Shown: positions 9,691 to 19,545 of the stretch, one piece after another
Layout of the letters: every line of letters begins with the position of its first letter
Numbering within the stretch: the first letter of the stretch is position 1
From: Streptosporangiaceae bacterium
GTDB taxonomy: Bacteria > Actinomycetota > Actinomycetes > Streptosporangiales > Streptosporangiaceae
Assembly (NCBI GenBank): GCA_030050125.1
Contig: JASIJN010000177.1
Span: forward strand, 1-25,056
DNA length: 25,056 bases
Direction of reading: 5' to 3'
Program-made: the position numbers and the translations under genes
Notes under the pieces: model-generated
Database searches by the model: none
The model's input: the letters and a program-made list of their open reading frames with translations, nothing else
What the model was told of the DNA's origin: nothing

Positions 9691-10914
9691 GTGACCAAGG
9701 CCGAAGGCTCGGGGGTCCTTCTTATTAATTCCTACAAGCAGGATCCGGTGCCGCTTCTGGAGTCCGAAAAGGACCTTCAGCTCACGGTTCTCACGGAACC
9801 GGGATACCGCAGCCTCTACTCGCCGGGCACAAGGGTCCTGTTGACACCCGACCTCAATGACTTCAAGGCCATGCGCCAGGCCGTCATGGCGCTGATGCGC
9901 CATGGCCCGATTGACCATATCGTTGCCCCGTCTGAACGCAGTGTCCTTGTCAGCGGATACCTTCGCTCGCTATTCGGCATACACGGCATGCCCTTCGAGG
10001 TCGCCAATCGCTTCTGCAACAAGCTCATGATGAAGAACGCCCTGGCCGCTTCCGGCCTGCCGCACGCTCCCTTTACCCCCCTCTATCACTTCTCCGCTAT
10101 CGGGGATGCCGTCCGCAAGCTCGGCTGGCCGTTGATCGTCAAGCCCGCTTTCGGTGCCGGAGGCGAGCACACGGTCGTGCTCAGGACGGCGCATGACTAC
10201 GAGCGCGGCGCCCGTAACAATGAATACTGCTGGTACGACGATTGCGCGACGGCGCTGGTCGCCGAGAGATACATCGATCTTCAGGCCGAATATCACTGTG
10301 ACGGGGTAGTGGCTGACGGGGAATCCGTATTCGCGTCCGTATCAAGATATTTTGATCCGCTTCTCGGCCGCGACGAGGCATTGACAGGCTCTTATATCCT
10401 TCCGGAGAGCAGTCCGCGGCGAGAGGAAATAGTCCGCCTTCATGCCGAGACTGTGACGGCGCTCGGGATGCGCGATGGCGTCACGCACCTGGAGGTCCTG
10501 GAAACGGCCGACGGCCTGCTCGTCGGTGAGATCGCCTGCCGCCTCGGCGGTGTGGGCATCCCGCACGCGGTCGAGCTCCAGTACGGAGTCGACATGTGGC
10601 GCGCATTTATCGATATCTCACTGTCCAGGGGGGCGGAAGTCGAGCCGAAGTGCACGCCCGGGATCGTGGTCCAGCTGATGCTGCCGGCCAAGCCCGGCGT
10701 CATCAAGCGCTTGAGCAGTGCCGCGACGCTTGGATCATTGCCCGGGGTCACCGAGGTCGAGATGAGCCTGGCCGTCGGGAGCCGCGTGCCGCGGTCCCTG
10801 CACAGCTCCTACGTCACGGGCCTGGCCTACGCCCGCGTTCCTGACGAGGAGTCGGCGCGGTCGCTTCGGTCCGCCGTCCAGGACGCCTACGTGGTCGAGT
10901 CCGATCCGATCTGA
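9691..10914 (+). CDS. ATP-grasp carboxylate-amine ligase
   Basis: A 407-residue enzyme of the ATP-grasp superfamily. The pre-ATP-grasp region spans about residues 1-105 (LLINSYKQDPVPLLE at the start, HIVAPSERSVLVSGYLR). The ATP-binding lysine strand with glycine-rich loop is PLIVKPAFGAGGEHTVVL at about 147-164, and the metal-binding end is VGEIACRLGGVGIPHAVELQ at about 277-296, with Glu and Arg replacing the common E-x-N-x-R arrangement. This is the pattern of L-amino-acid ligase/BacD-like members, which activate a carboxylate as acyl phosphate and join it to an amine. The start GTG 9691 has AAGGGAG nine bases upstream. It ends the cluster. I infer an amide or dipeptide bond-forming role. Confidence 0.88.
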   Translation: MTKAEGSGVLLINSYKQDPVPLLESEKDLQLTVLTEPGYRSLYSPGTRVLLTPDLNDFKAMRQAVMALMRHGPIDHIVAPSERSVLVSGYLRSLFGIHGMPFEVANRFCNKLMMKNALAASGLPHAPFTPLYHFSAIGDAVRKLGWPLIVKPAFGAGGEHTVVLRTAHDYERGARNNEYCWYDDCATALVAERYIDLQAEYHCDGVVADGESVFASVSRYFDPLLGRDEALTGSYILPESSPRREEIVRLHAETVTALGMRDGVTHLEVLETADGLLVGEIACRLGGVGIPHAVELQYGVDMWRAFIDISLSRGAEVEPKCTPGIVVQLMLPAKPGVIKRLSSAATLGSLPGVTEVEMSLAVGSRVPRSLHSSYVTGLAYARVPDEESARSLRSAVQDAYVVESDPI

Positions 10915-10937
10915 GTGACTCCGCCTCGATCTGGAGT

Positions 10938-10952
10938 GCCACGTTCCGTGGC
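10938..10952. terminator. Hairpin between convergent genes
   Basis: GCCACG (10938-10943), TTC loop, CGTGGC (10947-10952): a perfect 6-bp stem in the 49-bp gap between the convergent ATP-grasp and hydroxylase genes. It may terminate in both directions. Confidence 0.45.
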
Positions 10953-10963
10953 CAGTGCCGCTG

Positions 10964-12211
10964 CTAGAACAAGCTGTCAGGCTGGCCGAAATGCACCCGG
11001 GCCAGCTCGGCGGCCGTGGTCAGGTACTGGGCGGAGATGTGGCCCTGGTACATGGCGACGTCGCGGTAATAGCGTTGCAGCCGCTGGCCGCGCTTGGCCG
11101 CCGACGAGCTGGCCGCCGCGAAGATCACGTGTACCGCCTGCACGGCCAGCCGGCCCGCCTGCTGCACCATCGCGTAGAGGCGCACGTCCGCCTCGCGGGT
11201 GAACGGCTCGCCCGTCTGGGCCCAGCGCCGGCTGAGCTCGGTGTACTGGTCGGCGACGTTCATGATGATGCCCTCCGCCGCGTCGGTGAGGGCGAGGGCG
11301 TGCCCGTACGGCCGCTGGTGGTCGGGGTGGGTGTAGCGAGGGACCTGCGGCGGGAAGTAGGTCATCTTCGTGGTGATGATGTGCTCGTACTCGGCCAGCG
11401 CGGCCCGGGCCGCGCCGATGACCGGGATCACCAGCCCGGCGTGATAGACCGCGTAGATGCGGCCGCAGTACAGCGGATTGCCATGCCACGCCATGCCCGG
11501 AGCGGGCTCGGTCATCCGGGTCCAGTTGCTGACCGAGGTGCACCGGTTGGGGACGAACACGCCGTCCGCGCGCACGCCGTTGGACCCGCTGGAGTTCATC
11601 CCGAGCGTGACGCCGTCGCCCCAGTCGTCCAGCACCGTGACCTGATCGCGCGGGATCACCACCACGATGTTCAGCGGCTGGTCCTGGCCGTCCCGGGCCG
11701 GGACCAGCGCGTTGCCCATGAAGTGGGTGGCATGGGCGATGCCGGAGCAGTAATCCCACGTGCCGCTGACCAGGTAACCGCCGTCGGCGGGCTCGGCCGT
11801 GCCCATGGGCGCCGCCCGGGCCGGGCACCGGAACTCCCCGGCGGGCCCGAAGATGTCCCGCTGGCCGTCCTGGGGAAAGTAGGCCCCGACGACCAGGGCG
11901 TGGTGGGTGCCGAGGGTCAGGCCCCATCCGGTGCCGGGATCGCCCGCGCACACCGCGAGCATCGCCTTCCAGAACGTCGGCATGTCGAACTCGTAGCCGC
12001 CGAACCGCCGGGGCTGGAGCATCCGGTAGAACCCGGCCTTAACGAACTCGCGGTCCAGCGCGGCGGTGTGATGCCCGAGCTTCTCGGCCTCGTCCTGCTG
12101 GTCGCGGACGAGCGGGATCAGCGCCTGCGCCCGCGCGACGATTTCCTGAGGCGCCAGGCCCGGCTCCGGGGCGGGAACCTCGATGACCCGCGCGGTCGCG
12201 CCGTCTGGCAT
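10964..12211 (-). CDS. Flavin-dependent hydroxylase of the acyl-CoA dehydrogenase superfamily (HsaA/HpaB-like)
   Basis: A 415-residue protein. The N-terminal helical domain (AGFYRMLQPRRFGGYEFDMPTFWKAM at about 60-85) and the following DPGTGWGLTLGTHH segment match group D flavoprotein monooxygenases. The middle beta domain carries GYLVSGTWDYCSGIAHATHF, the usual substrate/flavin region (normally G-x-W-x-F/Y-x-S-G). The C-terminal helical domain ends with the AMYQGHISAQYLTTAAELARV segment. These enzymes use reduced FMN/FAD from a partner reductase to hydroxylate aromatic or steroid-like substrates. The ATG at 12211 is chosen because GAGGGG lies five bases away; that signal collides with the alternative GTG at 12217. 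It follows the aldo/keto reductase gene on the same strand by 115 bp. No separate flavin reductase is seen nearby. Confidence 0.82.
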   Translation of the reverse strand: MPDGATARVIEVPAPEPGLAPQEIVARAQALIPLVRDQQDEAEKLGHHTAALDREFVKAGFYRMLQPRRFGGYEFDMPTFWKAMLAVCAGDPGTGWGLTLGTHHALVVGAYFPQDGQRDIFGPAGEFRCPARAAPMGTAEPADGGYLVSGTWDYCSGIAHATHFMGNALVPARDGQDQPLNIVVVIPRDQVTVLDDWGDGVTLGMNSSGSNGVRADGVFVPNRCTSVSNWTRMTEPAPGMAWHGNPLYCGRIYAVYHAGLVIPVIGAARAALAEYEHIITTKMTYFPPQVPRYTHPDHQRPYGHALALTDAAEGIIMNVADQYTELSRRWAQTGEPFTREADVRLYAMVQQAGRLAVQAVHVIFAAASSSAAKRGQRLQRYYRDVAMYQGHISAQYLTTAAELARVHFGQPDSLF

Positions 12212-12216
12212 GGCCA

Positions 12217-12222
12217 CCCCTC
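12217..12222 (-). promoter_or_regulatory. Ribosome binding site deciding the hydroxylase start
   Basis: GAGGGG on the minus strand, five bases before ATG 12211. It overlaps the other in-frame candidate GTG 12217 and so argues against it. Confidence 0.6.
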
Positions 12223-12326
12223 ACTCGGACGAGAGCATCACTCTCCGAGACTGGTGGGCCGTTTCGCTGCGCACAAGCCCGGTTACCGTCAGGCGGACGT
12301 CTCGCCGCGATGGCGCACCGGCCGCG

Positions 12327-13307
<981 letters not shown>

Positions 13308-13576
13308 GCCACCTCCCGCCGCGATGCGCGGCACGATCGCCGCGAACGCTAGCGTCGAGGATCGGCGGGCTGAGGCGAAGTAGGCAATCCAGGCTTCGAG
13401 GCAAATTTTCCTTCGAATCAACGGAGCGGAGCGGAGCGGGCCTTAAAACGCGGATCCGCTCGCAGGAGCAGGAAGACGGCTGCCGGGGGCGGGCCCGGCA
13501 CCGGGCACGAGGAGAATTCCCGTTATTTCCAATCATTTTAATTGACAATCTGCCGGCCGCAAGCTTGGCTGGAAAC
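13308..13576. promoter_or_regulatory. Divergent control region between aldo/keto reductase and luciferase-like gene
   Basis: Both genes are transcribed away from here. It holds an AT-rich island at about 13518-13550 with TTGACA at 13542-13547 (too near the plus-strand start to pair with a good -10), three tandem CGGAG units from 13422, the palindrome GCGGATCCGC near 13450, and TTCGA/TCGAA arms around 13396-13418. No gene is seen. The exact promoters are not resolved. Confidence 0.4.
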
Positions 13577-14641
13577 ATGCCCGAGTCCGCCAGCGCCTCG
13601 GCCGAGCCCGCCGGGCGGATTCGGTCGCTGTCGTTCCTGTCGCCTGGCAACTTCCCCGACGACCACCCGGAGGAAGGCCTCGAGGACACCCTCGGCCTGT
13701 TCGAACTCGGCGAGCGGCTCGGCTTCGACGGCGCCTGGATCAGGCAGCGCCACCTCGAGCACGGGGTGTCGTCCGCCGCGGTGTTCCTGGCCGCCGCGTC
13801 CCAGCGCACCCGCCGCATCGAGCTGGGAACGGCGGTGATCCCCATCGGCTACGAGAGCCCGTTCCGGCTCGGGGAGGACCTGTCAACGGCCGACGTGCTG
13901 TCTCGCGGCCGCCTTCAGGTCGGTCTGAGCGCCGGGACGCCACCGCACGCCGAGCTCATGGCCGGCCTCGTGTTCGACGGCGACTGGCGGGCCTACGACT
14001 TCTCTCACCGGCGCATCGCGAGGCTGATCGACGGCCTGCGCGGCGATTTCATCGGCGGCCCCGACACGGTCATACGATCGCCGGGGAACGTGCAGCGGCC
14101 CCGGCTGCAGCCGCACGCCGAGGGTCTCGTCGACAGGCTGTGGTACGGCGCCGCCAGCCGGGGTTCGGTGCACTGGGCCGCGCAGGCCGGGCTGAACCTG
14201 CTGTCGGGGAACATCGTGTTCGGCGAGGGCGCGACGGACTTTGCCGCCGCCCAGCTCGCCTACGTCCACGAATATCTTGAACGCACAGCCTCGGGCCGGC
14301 CTGGGCGGATAGCGCTGGGCCGGGTCGTCGTGCCGTTCGACGGCGCCGACGCCGGAACCCGCAGGCGATACCTGGCCTACGAGGCCAGCCGGCACGAGCG
14401 CACCCTCGCCCCGCAGGGCGAGCGGGGCGTGCTCTTCGCGCCCGACCTGGTCGGGCCGTCGGACCAGATCGTCGAGCGGCTGCGCGCCGACGTAGCCGTG
14501 CAGCAGGTGTCCGAGCTGCGGATCGAGCTCCCCTACGAGTTCAGCCGCGACGACTACGTGCAGATCCTGCACGACGTCGTCCGCAACGTGGGGCCGCAGC
14601 TGGGCTGGCGGCCCGCGGTCACCAAGACGCCGGCGGCCTGA
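13577..14641 (+). CDS. Luciferase-like (LLM class) flavin-dependent oxidoreductase
   Basis: A 354-residue protein of the bacterial luciferase-like family, which use FMNH2 or F420. The opening strand IRSLSFLSPGNFPDDHPEEGL, the second strand GFDGAWIRQRHLEHG, the TRRIELGTAVIPIGYESPFRLGEDL segment and GRLQVGLSAGTP are in the normal order for the TIM barrel. An insertion follows, including DFSHRRIARLIDGLRG. The start ATG 13577 is chosen; TTG 13565 is an in-frame alternative, and both have weak ribosome sites. It is divergent from the aldo/keto reductase and hydroxylase pair. Together the three redox genes suggest a catabolic or tailoring function, but no substrate can be named. Cofactor choice (FMN against F420) is undecided. 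Confidence 0.85.
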   Translation: MPESASASAEPAGRIRSLSFLSPGNFPDDHPEEGLEDTLGLFELGERLGFDGAWIRQRHLEHGVSSAAVFLAAASQRTRRIELGTAVIPIGYESPFRLGEDLSTADVLSRGRLQVGLSAGTPPHAELMAGLVFDGDWRAYDFSHRRIARLIDGLRGDFIGGPDTVIRSPGNVQRPRLQPHAEGLVDRLWYGAASRGSVHWAAQAGLNLLSGNIVFGEGATDFAAAQLAYVHEYLERTASGRPGRIALGRVVVPFDGADAGTRRRYLAYEASRHERTLAPQGERGVLFAPDLVGPSDQIVERLRADVAVQQVSELRIELPYEFSRDDYVQILHDVVRNVGPQLGWRPAVTKTPAA

Positions 14642-14685
14642 ACCTCGGTGATGCGGGGGGCCGTGCCCTCGGAGCCGGTCGTGCC

Positions 14686-14701
14686 GCCTGGCCGGCCAGG
14701 C
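14686..14701. repeat. 16-bp perfect palindrome in the LLM-GH15 gap
   Basis: GCCTGGCCGGCCAGGC reads the same on both strands and is followed by a further CGGCCAGGC, giving overlapping GGCCGGCCAGG units. It may be a terminator for the luciferase-like gene or a protein-binding site before the GH15 start at 14724. Confidence 0.5.
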
Positions 14702-14723
14702 CGGCCAGGCGTATACCGGGAAC

Positions 14724-16658
14724 ATGAGCACGACCCCCATAGCCGACTATGCGCTCCTTTCGGATCGGCACAGCGCGGCGCTGGTGAGCCGGGACGGGTC
14801 GATCGACTGGTTGTGCTTCCCCCGCTTCGATAGCCCGTCGATCTTCGGTCGCCTCCTCGGTGGCGAAGCTGGCCACTGGTCGATCCGGGCCACGAGCGCC
14901 ACGCAGGTGACTCGCCGATACCTGGACCGCACCATGGTGCTGGAGACCACCTTCCGCACGCCGACGGGCACGGTCGCCATCACCGACGCCCTGGCCATGG
15001 GCGAGGGCAACCGGGGGCATGAACTCGGCAAGGGTGCACCGCATCTTCTGCTCCGGCGTGCGACATGCCTTGCAGGGGAAGTCGAGTTGTCCCTGGAGTA
15101 CGTGCCGCGCCCCGAGTACGGACTGGTCCATCCCCTGCTCGACGCCGTCGATGGCGGAATGGCCGCGTTCGGGGGCGCCGATGTGCTGGTCCTCTCTTCC
15201 CCTGTGAGCTTGACCGTCGACCGGTCGGCGGTCTCAGGGCAATTCCAGCTCCGCCGCGGCGAGAGCGCGGGCTTCGCCCTCCACCACGCCAAGCGGGCCC
15301 AGACGGGCACAGCCAGGGTCTGGAGCCAATCCGAGATAGCCGCACGATTCGAAGACACCGTGTCGGCGTGGGAGTCGTGGTCGGAGCTTCACCAGGCCTA
15401 CGTGGGTCCGTGGCGAGACCTGGTGCACCACAGCGGACGGGTGCTCCAGGCACTTTCCTTCGCGCCCACCGGCGCGATCTGTGCGGCGGCGACCACTTCG
15501 CTGCCCGAGGCAGTGGGCGGCGCCCGAAACTGGGACTACCGCTACGCCTGGGTCCGGGACGCTTCCTTCACCATCGAAGCGCTGTGGGTGGCCGCCTGCC
15601 CCGACGAGGCCAACGAGTTCTTCGACTACATGACCACCTCCGCGGCCGGCACGCTCGACCGGGGCGGCGACCTGCAGATCATGTTTGGCATCGGCGGCGA
15701 ACGGGACCTCACCGAGCGGGAGCTGCCGCACCTCGAGGGCTGGCGACGCTCTGCCCCGGTGCGCGTCGGCAACGGTGCCTGGAGCCAGCGGCAGCTTGAC
15801 GTGTACGGCGAGCTGCTCAACGCCGTTTACCGCCTGTCCGACCACCTGTTCGACAACGCCACCCGACGGGTTGGGCCGATGGCCGCCCCTGACAAGTGGG
15901 GCGCGCCCCCTGATCTGGCACCGGTGACACGGCGGTTCCTCATCCAGCTGGCCGACACCGCCGCGCTGCGCTGGCAAGAAAAAGACCAGGGGATCTGGGA
16001 GGTTCGCAGCGAACCTCGGGACTTCCTGTACTCCAAGCTGATGTGCTGGGTTGCCCTGGACCGGGCGGTGGGCCTGGCGGACCGTCTCGGCGCCTCCGAC
16101 CGAGTCGAGGCGTGGAAGCAGACCCAGGACCAGATCCGTGAAGCGATCCTGACCAGAGGCTGGAGCGACCGGGTCAACGCCTTCACCCAATCGTTCGGCT
16201 CCGACGAGCTTGATGCCTCCAGCCTGATGCTGCCCTTGGTGGGGTTGCTTCCCGCCGACGACCCTAGAGTGCTGGCCACGATCAAGGCGACGGAAGAACA
16301 CCTCACCGACGATCGCGGCCTGGTGTACCGCTACCGGAGCCACGACGGGATCGAGGGCGAAGAAGGCACGTTCCTTCTGTGCACCTTCTGGCTGGCTCAA
16401 GCCCTGGCCCGAGCCGGACAGCCGGCTCGGGCCCGCGCCGTCTTCGACCGGGCCGCCGCCTTCGTCAACGACGTCGGCCTGCTCGCTGAGGAGGTCGATC
16501 CCGGCAGCGGAGAGCTCCTGGGCAACTTCCCCCAGGCCTTTAGCCACATCGGGCTCGTCAACGCGGCCTGGGCCATCTCTGAGATCGAACTTCGACAGAC
16601 GCCGCCGGTTGAAGGTGCCCCCGGCACGTCGGGTTCGCCGGATCGAACTCCGGCTTGA
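14724..16658 (+). CDS. Glycoside hydrolase family 15 (glucoamylase/trehalase-like)
   Basis: A 644-residue protein, the usual length for actinobacterial GH15 proteins. The N-terminal beta domain opens with IADYALLSDRHSAALVSRDG and DWLCFPRFDSPSIFGRLL, as in the family. The (alpha/alpha)6 barrel begins near residue 265 with ARNWDYRYAWVRDASFTIEA. The general-acid region is GIWEVRSEPRDFLYSKLMCW at about 423, and the general-base region AEEVDPGSGELLGNFPQAFS at about 588. Known members include glucoamylases, glucodextranases and mycobacterial trehalases; these cannot be told apart here. There is no signal peptide, so it acts in the cytoplasm. The likely role is turnover of storage glucan or trehalose. 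It precedes the arginine deiminase operon by 200 bp in the same direction. ATG 14724 has only a weak ribosome site. Confidence 0.92.
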   Translation: MSTTPIADYALLSDRHSAALVSRDGSIDWLCFPRFDSPSIFGRLLGGEAGHWSIRATSATQVTRRYLDRTMVLETTFRTPTGTVAITDALAMGEGNRGHELGKGAPHLLLRRATCLAGEVELSLEYVPRPEYGLVHPLLDAVDGGMAAFGGADVLVLSSPVSLTVDRSAVSGQFQLRRGESAGFALHHAKRAQTGTARVWSQSEIAARFEDTVSAWESWSELHQAYVGPWRDLVHHSGRVLQALSFAPTGAICAAATTSLPEAVGGARNWDYRYAWVRDASFTIEALWVAACPDEANEFFDYMTTSAAGTLDRGGDLQIMFGIGGERDLTERELPHLEGWRRSAPVRVGNGAWSQRQLDVYGELLNAVYRLSDHLFDNATRRVGPMAAPDKWGAPPDLAPVTRRFLIQLADTAALRWQEKDQGIWEVRSEPRDFLYSKLMCWVALDRAVGLADRLGASDRVEAWKQTQDQIREAILTRGWSDRVNAFTQSFGSDELDASSLMLPLVGLLPADDPRVLATIKATEEHLTDDRGLVYRYRSHDGIEGEEGTFLLCTFWLAQALARAGQPARARAVFDRAAAFVNDVGLLAEEVDPGSGELLGNFPQAFSHIGLVNAAWAISEIELRQTPPVEGAPGTSGSPDRTPA

Positions 16659-16669
16659 TGCCGGCCGCC

Positions 16670-16845
16670 GCCAGCTCGCCGGCGATCGGCTTCCGACAAC
16701 GGAAATCTTCTCGGCGGCCACCCGCGCGTCATGTCTGTCCTGGAAAATAGCGACCGGGACGGGCTCACCGGCCCCCTGGGGTGCCTGCCGCAGAGCCCGG
16801 GTGACGACCAGGGTCTCCTGCGGGACGAGCCGGCCGGGCGCCCGG
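16670..16845 (-). pseudogene. Possible coding remnant in the GH15-arcD gap
   Basis: Read on the minus strand, the gap gives a protein-like stretch: VPQETLVVTRALRQAPQGAG, then EPVPVAIFQDRHDARVAAEK, and, after shifting frame near 16697, RKPIAGELAAAGIKPEFDPA. Residue composition and third-position G/C look coding, whereas the upstream part of the frame is only the antisense of arcD. I do not recognise the family. It may be a frame-broken relic or chance in GC-rich DNA. Confidence 0.2.
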
Positions 16846-16858
16846 GAGGAGGAACCCC

Positions 16859-18310
16859 ATGTCCAGCGCCGTCGGTGCCCAGCCGCCACTGCATCAAGAC
16901 CCGGAGCCGGCGTCGGCGAAGGATCAGCAGAAGGCCGGCGCGCTGGGCCTGACGTCGGCGACCGGTCTGGTCATCGGCACGATCGTCGGGGCCGGCGTGT
17001 TCACGATGCCGGCCGTGCTGGCAGGCGCGGGCACCGTCTCGCTCGCCGTGCTCGCGGTGATCGCCGTGGGCGCGATGGTGCTGGCTGTCTTGTTCGGCCA
17101 GCTGACCAGGCGGATCCCGAACTCCGACGGCGGGCTCTACGCCTACGCCCGGCACGAGTTCGGCGACTTCGCCGGCTACCTGACCGGCTGGTGCTACTGG
17201 ATCCAGGCCTGGGCGGGCAACGCGGCCATCGTCTCGTCCTGGGTGTTCTACGTCGACGCCCTGTTCGGCATCGCGCCGTCGGGCCTCGGGAACTGGGGGA
17301 TCGCGCTGATCGGGCTGTGGATCCCGGCGGCGGTGAACCTGGCCGGGCTCAGGCAGACGGCCTGGCTCCAGAACATCACCGTGGTGCTGAAGTACCTCCC
17401 GCTGCTGTTCGTGGGCGTGGTGGGCTGGTTCTTTGTCACCAAGGCCAATTTCGGCGCGTTCAACGCATCCGGCGGCAGCCTGTACTCAGCGATCGGGATC
17501 GCCGCCGGAGTGGCGCTGTTCTCGTTCATCGGCGTGGAAACGGCGGCCATCACCGCCAAGCGGGTCAAGGACCCGCGCCGGAACGTCGGCCGCGCCTCGC
17601 TGCTCGGTACCGGCGCCAGTGCCATCGTCTACCTGGCGGTGTCGGCCGCGGTCATGGGCCTGGTGGCCCACCACGCGCTGGTCAACAACGGAGCGCCATT
17701 CGTCAACGCCTTCCAGGCGATCTTCCCCCACGGCGCCTGGGCCGGGAAGCTGGTCGCCGCGCTGGCCGCGACCTCCGGGTTCGGGGCGCTCGTCGGCTGG
17801 ACCCTGGTCACCGCCGAGGTGTCGCGGGCACCAGCCAACGACGGCCTGTTCCCGGGGCCGTTCGCCTGGGCCGACCGCAGGGACACGGCCTGGTTCGGCG
17901 TCGTGGTCGCGGCGGCGCTGCCGTCGCTGCTGATGCTGTGGCGCTACACCACCAGTTCCGGGCTGACGGTGTTCACCTACCTGGTCAACCTGACCGTGGT
18001 CACCGTGGCCATCCCGTACCTGTTCTCGGCCTGCGCCCAGCTCACCTACCTGGTGTCCCGCCGCCGGCCGCTGCAGGGATGGCTACTGGCGCGGGACCTG
18101 TCGGTCGCCGTGGCCGCGGCGCTGTTCTCGCTGTGGGTCACGTTCGCCGCCGGGTACTCGGCGGTGTACCAGGCTATGGTCGTGGTGCTAGCCGGAATAA
18201 TCTTCTACGCCTTCATCAGGGCCCACCGTGAACGCCTCGGCCAGGTCCCGGCGCCGACGGGTCTCGCGGGCGCGGCGGCCGACGGCGAGAACCTGGAGGG
18301 ACGGTCATGA
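16859..18310 (+). CDS. arcD: APC-family amino-acid permease, probable arginine/ornithine antiporter
   Basis: A 483-residue membrane protein of the amino acid-polyamine-organocation family with about 12 hydrophobic segments. A hydrophilic ~28-residue N-terminus precedes helix 1, which carries [12 protein letters not shown], the substrate-binding motif of exchangers such as AdiC and ArcD. The [25 protein letters not shown] loop and [30 protein letters not shown] are typical of basic amino-acid antiporters. The ribosome site GGAGGAGG lies just before ATG 16859. Its last four bases overlap arcA (ATGA), so the two are translationally coupled. The context makes arginine-in/ornithine-out exchange the natural function; an agmatine or lysine exchanger is a remaining alternative. 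Confidence 0.85.
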   Translation: MSSAVGAQPPLHQDPEPASAKDQQKAGALGLTSATGLVIGTIVGAGVFTMPAVLAGAGTVSLAVLAVIAVGAMVLAVLFGQLTRRIPNSDGGLYAYARHEFGDFAGYLTGWCYWIQAWAGNAAIVSSWVFYVDALFGIAPSGLGNWGIALIGLWIPAAVNLAGLRQTAWLQNITVVLKYLPLLFVGVVGWFFVTKANFGAFNASGGSLYSAIGIAAGVALFSFIGVETAAITAKRVKDPRRNVGRASLLGTGASAIVYLAVSAAVMGLVAHHALVNNGAPFVNAFQAIFPHGAWAGKLVAALAATSGFGALVGWTLVTAEVSRAPANDGLFPGPFAWADRRDTAWFGVVVAAALPSLLMLWRYTTSSGLTVFTYLVNLTVVTVAIPYLFSACAQLTYLVSRRRPLQGWLLARDLSVAVAAALFSLWVTFAAGYSAVYQAMVVVLAGIIFYAFIRAHRERLGQVPAPTGLAGAAADGENLEGRS

Positions 18311-19527
18311 CGTTCAGCGTGCAATCAGAGGTGGGCCAGCTGCGGCAGGCCATCGTTCACCGGCCGGGCCTGGAGCTGTCCCGGCTCAGCCCGCGGAACA
18401 TCGCAGAGCTGCTGTTCGACGACGTGCTGTGGGCGAAGAAGGCCAAGGAAGAACACGACGTGTTCGCCGAGACGCTCCGTGACCAGGGCGTGCGGGTGCA
18501 CTACTTCGGGGAGTTGCTGGCCGAGACGCTGGAGCTGCCCGAAGGCAGGGCGTTCGTGCTGGACCGGGTGTGCACACCCGAGATCCTGGGCCCGGCGCTG
18601 GTCGGCCCCCTGCGCGAGCTGTTCGATGACCTTGACGGGTCACGGCTGGCCGAATACCTGGTCGGCGGGGTGCTCAAGGCTGACCTGCGGCCGCTGCGGG
18701 CCAAGAGCCTGAAATGGGACATGCTGCGGGCCGATGACTTCCTGCTTCCCCCGCTTCCCAACCACCTGTTCACCAGGGACAACTCCTGCTGGGTTTACGG
18801 CGGGGTCTCGGCGAACCCGATGGCCAAGCCCGCCCGGCAGCGGGAGAGCCTGCACATCCGCGCCGTGTACCGTTACCACCCGATGTTCGCCGACGCCGAT
18901 TTCGTCACCTACTACGGCGACGACGATGCCAATCACCTGCCGGCCAGCGTGGAGGGCGGCGACGTGCACGTCCTGGGCCACGGCACGGTCCTGATCGGCA
19001 TGGGTGAGCGGACCACGCCGATGGCGGCGGAAATCCTGTCCCGCGCCCTGTTCGCCAGCGGCCAGGCTCACACCGTGATCGCCATCGAGCTGCCCAAGTC
19101 GCACGCGATGATGCACCTCGACACGGTGATGACGATGATCGACCGCACGACCTTCGTGCTCTACCCCTACATCGACCGGCACCCGCGATCGTGGACCATC
19201 ACCCCCGGCGCTCACGCGGGAGACCTGGAGGTCACGCACAACCGCAGCCTGTGGGACGCCCTCGCGGCGGCGATCGGCGTGGACGCGGTCACCGTGCTGA
19301 TCACCGACGAGGACATCCGGGCCGCCGAACGCGAGCAGTGGGACGACGGGAACAACTACCTGGCTGTCGCGCCCGGCGTGATCCTGGGTTACGACCGCAA
19401 CGTCGCCACCAACACCATGCTGCGCAAGCACGGCATCGAGGTGATCGACGTGCCCGGCAGCGAACTCGGCCGCGGCCGGGGCGGTCCTCGTTGCATGACC
19501 TGCCCGATAGAGCGCGATCCGGCCTAG
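18307..19527 (+). CDS. arcA: Arginine deiminase
   Basis: A 406-residue cytoplasmic enzyme that hydrolyses L-arginine to citrulline and ammonia, the first step of the arginine deiminase pathway. All signature regions are present: FTRDNSCW at about 155-162, EGGDVH at about 216-221, HLDTVMT at 270-276, and the C-terminal [13 protein letters not shown] with catalytic Cys396. Length is standard. The start ATG 18307 overlaps the antiporter gene by four bases. The argF-type gene follows after 18 bases. The complete motif set argues for an active enzyme. This is one of the surest calls in the window. Confidence 0.97.
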   Translation: MTFSVQSEVGQLRQAIVHRPGLELSRLSPRNIAELLFDDVLWAKKAKEEHDVFAETLRDQGVRVHYFGELLAETLELPEGRAFVLDRVCTPEILGPALVGPLRELFDDLDGSRLAEYLVGGVLKADLRPLRAKSLKWDMLRADDFLLPPLPNHLFTRDNSCWVYGGVSANPMAKPARQRESLHIRAVYRYHPMFADADFVTYYGDDDANHLPASVEGGDVHVLGHGTVLIGMGERTTPMAAEILSRALFASGQAHTVIAIELPKSHAMMHLDTVMTMIDRTTFVLYPYIDRHPRSWTITPGAHAGDLEVTHNRSLWDALAAAIGVDAVTVLITDEDIRAAEREQWDDGNNYLAVAPGVILGYDRNVATNTMLRKHGIEVIDVPGSELGRGRGGPRCMTCPIERDPA

Positions 19528-19545
19528 CAACGCGAGGAGTACCTG

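Noticed and set aside
15234..16889. 551-codon minus-strand open frame
   Set aside because: Mostly antisense to the motif-complete GH15 gene; only the short gap part was kept as a weak relic.
16609..18231. 540-codon plus-strand frame over the antiporter
   Set aside because: A shifted frame of the arcD-like gene; arginine-rich, without membrane helices.
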